Source: RGIG4608 sp045651165
GTDB taxonomy: Bacteria; Bacillota; Clostridia; Oscillospirales; CAG-272
Reading direction: 5' to 3'
DNA: 7,275 bases
Assembly (NCBI GenBank): GCA_045651165.1
Contig: JAZRRX010000027.1
Location: forward strand, 1-7,275
The position numbers were made by a program, and so were the translations under genes. The notes below the pieces were generated by a model. It was not told the DNA's origin. It was given only the letters and a program-made list of their open reading frames with translations, and made no database searches. This document shows, piece after piece, positions 6,104 to 7,275 of this stretch. Position 1 is the first letter of the stretch. Each line of letters begins with the position of its first letter.

Positions 6104-6565
6104 ATGAAAAAGTTGATAGCATTTGTTTTAACACTGGTCTGTGTGTTGGGCCTGGTCGGCTGCAATAATGATAATCAGCAGGAACAAGAAGATAAGGTAG
6201 CAAATACACATACTCTCGAAGTAACAGAAAACTCTGTTGGCGAAATAGGTAGGGAAACATTCAATCTATCCGTTGAGATTACCGAAGAAGATGCAAACAC
6301 CTTATCAGAAATAATCAATGGCGACACTTGGATAGAAGAACTTACCGAGTGCGAAAGTGATTGTGTCATTAACCTAAAAGGTCATTGGGCGCATTATAAT
6401 TCTGAAAGTGGAATACTCAACAAGTACAATGTAAAGGATCTGTCAGTTTATTCTTCAAAGGTACAAGAAGTTACTGGAAAGAGTTTGGTATTGTCGGACG
6501 AAGATAGAATTACTGTAAATGCCATTCTTGAAAAATACATTACATTGGGCGTTGAGAGTAACTAA
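6104..6565 (+). CDS. Lipoprotein of unknown function (repeat-bounded unit)
   Basis: A 153-aa predicted lipoprotein: M-K-K start, hydrophobic segment at about 4-18 and a lipobox L17-V18-G19-C20, so Cys20 should be lipidated and the protein held on the outer face of the membrane. The mature part begins with a polar linker (N-N-D-N-Q-Q-E-Q-E-D) and then about 115 residues with alternating strands (T-F-N-L-S-V-E-I, C-V-I-N-L-K-G-H-W-A-H-Y) and a helical end. I do not recognise the family; the fold could be a small ligand- or protein-binding domain. AAGGTG precedes the ATG by 5 nt. It lies between repeat copies 4 and 5 and is the last gene before an intact terminator-like hairpin, so probably the last gene of the transcript. 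Confidence 0.82.
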   Translation: MKKLIAFVLTLVCVLGLVGCNNDNQQEQEDKVANTHTLEVTENSVGEIGRETFNLSVEITEEDANTLSEIINGDTWIEELTECESDCVINLKGHWAHYNSESGILNKYNVKDLSVYSSKVQEVTGKSLVLSDEDRITVNAILEKYITLGVESN

Positions 6566-6595
6566 CCAATTCCAATTTGACAAAGCAAAAATACA

Positions 6596-6655
6596 GCCGC
6601 CGATCAATCGACGACTACAAGCGAACACGGTGGTACTGAAAAGGTATCGCCGTGT
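6596..6655 (+). repeat. Intergenic repeat copy 5, full length (60 bp)
   Basis: It is identical to copy 1 over all 60 bases, with the complete hairpin, and begins 30 bp after the lipoprotein stop. It is the last copy of the array: none is found in the remaining 620 bp. The left flank (CAAAGCAAAAATACA) is a weaker version of the flank seen at copies 3 and 4. Confidence 0.95.
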
Positions 6656-6658
6656 TTT
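6626..6658 (+). terminator. Terminator-like hairpin of repeat copy 5
   Basis: The same 12-bp stem and GAAAA loop as in copy 1 (arms 6626-6637 and 6643-6654), here followed by TTTT, which gives a better intrinsic terminator than copy 1. It closes the run of three single-gene units and insulates them from the promoter that follows at 6669. Confidence 0.65.
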
Positions 6659-6668
6659 GCGTATTCTA

Positions 6669-6697
6669 TTGCATTTTTGCGTAATATCTGATATAAT
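6669..6697 (+). promoter_or_regulatory. Housekeeping-type promoter downstream of the array
   Basis: TTGCAT (6669-6674) and TATAAT (6692-6697) are separated by 17 bp, close to the ideal housekeeping promoter. It reads rightward, away from the repeat array, from about position 6704. The next gene is the ABC transporter ATPase at 7015, but a terminator-like hairpin lies in between, so the transcript may be a short RNA or a leader whose readthrough is controlled. Confidence 0.7.
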
Positions 6698-6889
6698 ATA
6701 AATAATCTAAAGGATTTTGCCGCTGTTACAATCTGCGCTTTGGCAACAGTATGGCAACAAAAAGTCAGATAGCCCCTGCCGTCTGAATAATGGAAATAAT
6801 CCTAAGACCTTGAGCTAAATCCCATAAGCAAATCTGTTTAAGATTTATTTTTCAGGAGCGAGTGGGAATAATATCTAATGGCTAACAAG

Positions 6890-6930
6890 TGCCCGGAAAC
6901 CCTTGGAAATAAAGGGCTTTCGGGCATTTT
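6890..6930 (+). terminator. Terminator-like hairpin before the ABC transporter gene
   Basis: TGCCCGGAAACCCTT (6890-6904) pairs with AAGGGCTTTCGGGCA (6912-6926) over 15 positions with one A-C mismatch and one G-T pair, with a short loop, followed by TTTT (6927-6930). It lies about 190 nt after the promoter at 6669 and 85 nt before the ABC gene. It would either end a short transcript or act as an attenuator for the transporter gene. Confidence 0.75.
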
Positions 6931-7014
6931 ATGCATCAACAAAAATTGCTCTGCAACACATTTGCAGCACGCAGCGTGTGTACCATAAAAAAATAAAACA
7001 AGCCGAGGACATAC

Positions 7015-7275
7015 ATGGAACTTGTCATTGACAGACTAACAAAGCAATTTCAAAACAAACTCGCAGTAGACCATGTCAGCCTGCGTTTGCATAACGGAGT
7101 TTTCGGACTTTTGGGTACGAATGGCGCCGGTAAAACGACTCTTATGCGTATGCTCTGCGGCATCCTGCAGCCTACAAGCGGCACCATCACATTTGACGGT
7201 CTGGATGTCAGTGAGGAAGGATATCGAACAGTATTAGGGTATTTGCCCCAGGATTTCGGTTATTACCCGGAATTT
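7015..7275 (+). CDS. ABC transporter ATP-binding protein (partial, 3' end beyond window)
   Basis: The first 87 residues of an ABC ATPase are present and the frame is open to the window end. The Walker A motif is G34-T-N-G37-A-G39-K40-T41-T, and the Q-loop is Q79 in Y-L-P-Q-D-F-G-Y-Y-P, a form common in ATPases paired with ABC-2 type membrane permeases for export of peptides, drugs or antibiotics. The signature motif, Walker B and H-loop lie beyond the window. GAGG (7005-7008) is 6 nt before the ATG. The permease would be expected just downstream. It is separated from the repeat array by a terminator and its own promoter, so it need not belong to the sigma module 2 operon. Confidence 0.92.
   Translation, partial: MELVIDRLTKQFQNKLAVDHVSLRLHNGVFGLLGTNGAGKTTLMRMLCGILQPTSGTITFDGLDVSEEGYRTVLGYLPQDFGYYPEF

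Larger units (their letters stand above)
3305..6655 (+). other. Cassette-like array: genes separated by five copies of one repeat
   Basis: Core copies start at 3305, 4931, 5505, 6036 and 6596, all in the same orientation. Each follows a stop codon by 1-32 bp. The last three units are of similar length (574, 531 and 560 bp from core to core) and each holds one unrelated gene with its own ribosome binding site and no promoter. The first unit holds the sigma/regulator pair. No integrase, transposase or reverse transcriptase is in the window, so how the array formed is unknown. Confidence 0.75.
6656..7014. other. Noncoding stretch between the array and the ABC transporter gene
   Basis: I see no convincing gene here. 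It holds the promoter at 6669-6697, a nested inverted repeat (TTGCC 6717-6721 with GGCAA 6753-6757, and CTGTT 6723-6727 with AACAG 6745-6749), a direct repeat GGCAACA (6742-6748 and 6753-6759), a weak A/T hairpin (AAATCT 6830-6835 with AGATTT 6841-6846, then ATTTTT) and the stronger hairpin at 6890-6926. The pieces could be a structured leader RNA or the eroded end of a mobile element; I match it to no known riboswitch. Confidence 0.5.

Noticed and set aside
5904..6260. Minus-strand open frame of 118 codons across repeat copy 4
   Set aside because: It covers the antisense of the VanZ-like and lipoprotein genes, both well supported on the + strand.
3305..6655. CRISPR array
   Set aside because: The repeats are similar in length to CRISPR repeats, but the spacing is 530-1630 bp and filled with genes, and no cas gene is present.
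3305..6655. Classical integron with attC sites
   Set aside because: No integron integrase gene is in the window and I do not find the GTTRRRY core-site pattern in the repeat. Only the layout is integron-like.
6519..6701. Plus-strand 60-codon open frame over repeat copy 5
   Set aside because: It begins inside the lipoprotein gene in another frame, reads through the repeat and terminator hairpin, and has no ribosome binding site.

Overview
The window looks like an accessory region of a low-to-mid GC Firmicute, most likely a gut Clostridia (Oscillospiraceae or Lachnospiraceae type). The basis is the strong Shine-Dalgarno sites, TATAAT promoters, ECF-like sigma/anti-sigma pairs whose second protein carries a KKKN-x-W-x-KWGA-x-AACL segment, and TraX-like, VanZ-like and lipoprotein cargo. 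Every gene I accept is on the + strand. No tRNA, rRNA, CRISPR array, transposase or integrase is visible.

Layout. 1-175: terminator of an upstream gene, an extended -10 promoter and a long A/T-rich leader. 215-3272: module 1, with a sigma factor (215-769), a translationally overlapping membrane regulator with a propeller-like outer domain (766-1875), a TraX-family membrane protein (1911-2816) and a small four-helix membrane protein (2829-3272). Repeat copy 1 closes it (3305-3364). 3459-4909: module 2, a paralogous sigma factor and membrane regulator, again overlapping by ATGA. Three single-gene units follow, each ending in the same repeat: repeat 2, membrane-anchored 159-aa protein, repeat 3, VanZ-like protein, repeat 4, lipoprotein, repeat 5 (6596-6655). 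6656-7014: a consensus promoter, an unexplained leader and a terminator-like hairpin. 7015-7275: start of an ABC transporter ATPase gene cut by the window end.

The most notable feature is the five-copy, same-orientation repeat. Its 40-bp core (gccgccgatc...cacggtggta) is nearly invariant, lies within about 35 bp after a stop codon each time, and separates unrelated genes, so the region resembles a gene-cassette array built behind a sigma/anti-sigma pair. The outermost copies (1 and 5) are a full 60 bp and end in a 12-bp hairpin with a GAAAA loop. The internal copies (2-4) are cut inside that hairpin and replaced by the next gene's ribosome binding site. A plausible reading is that intact copies terminate transcription units while truncated copies let the sigma-driven transcript run through the cargo genes.

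How the genes may work together (inference): each membrane regulator senses something outside the cell and controls its sigma factor, and the sigma factor drives its own operon of envelope-located proteins. The two sigma genes share an upstream element (an A/T palindrome, a 27-nt gap, then CGTA-N7-GGTGAAAGG) that could be the autoregulated promoter or operator.
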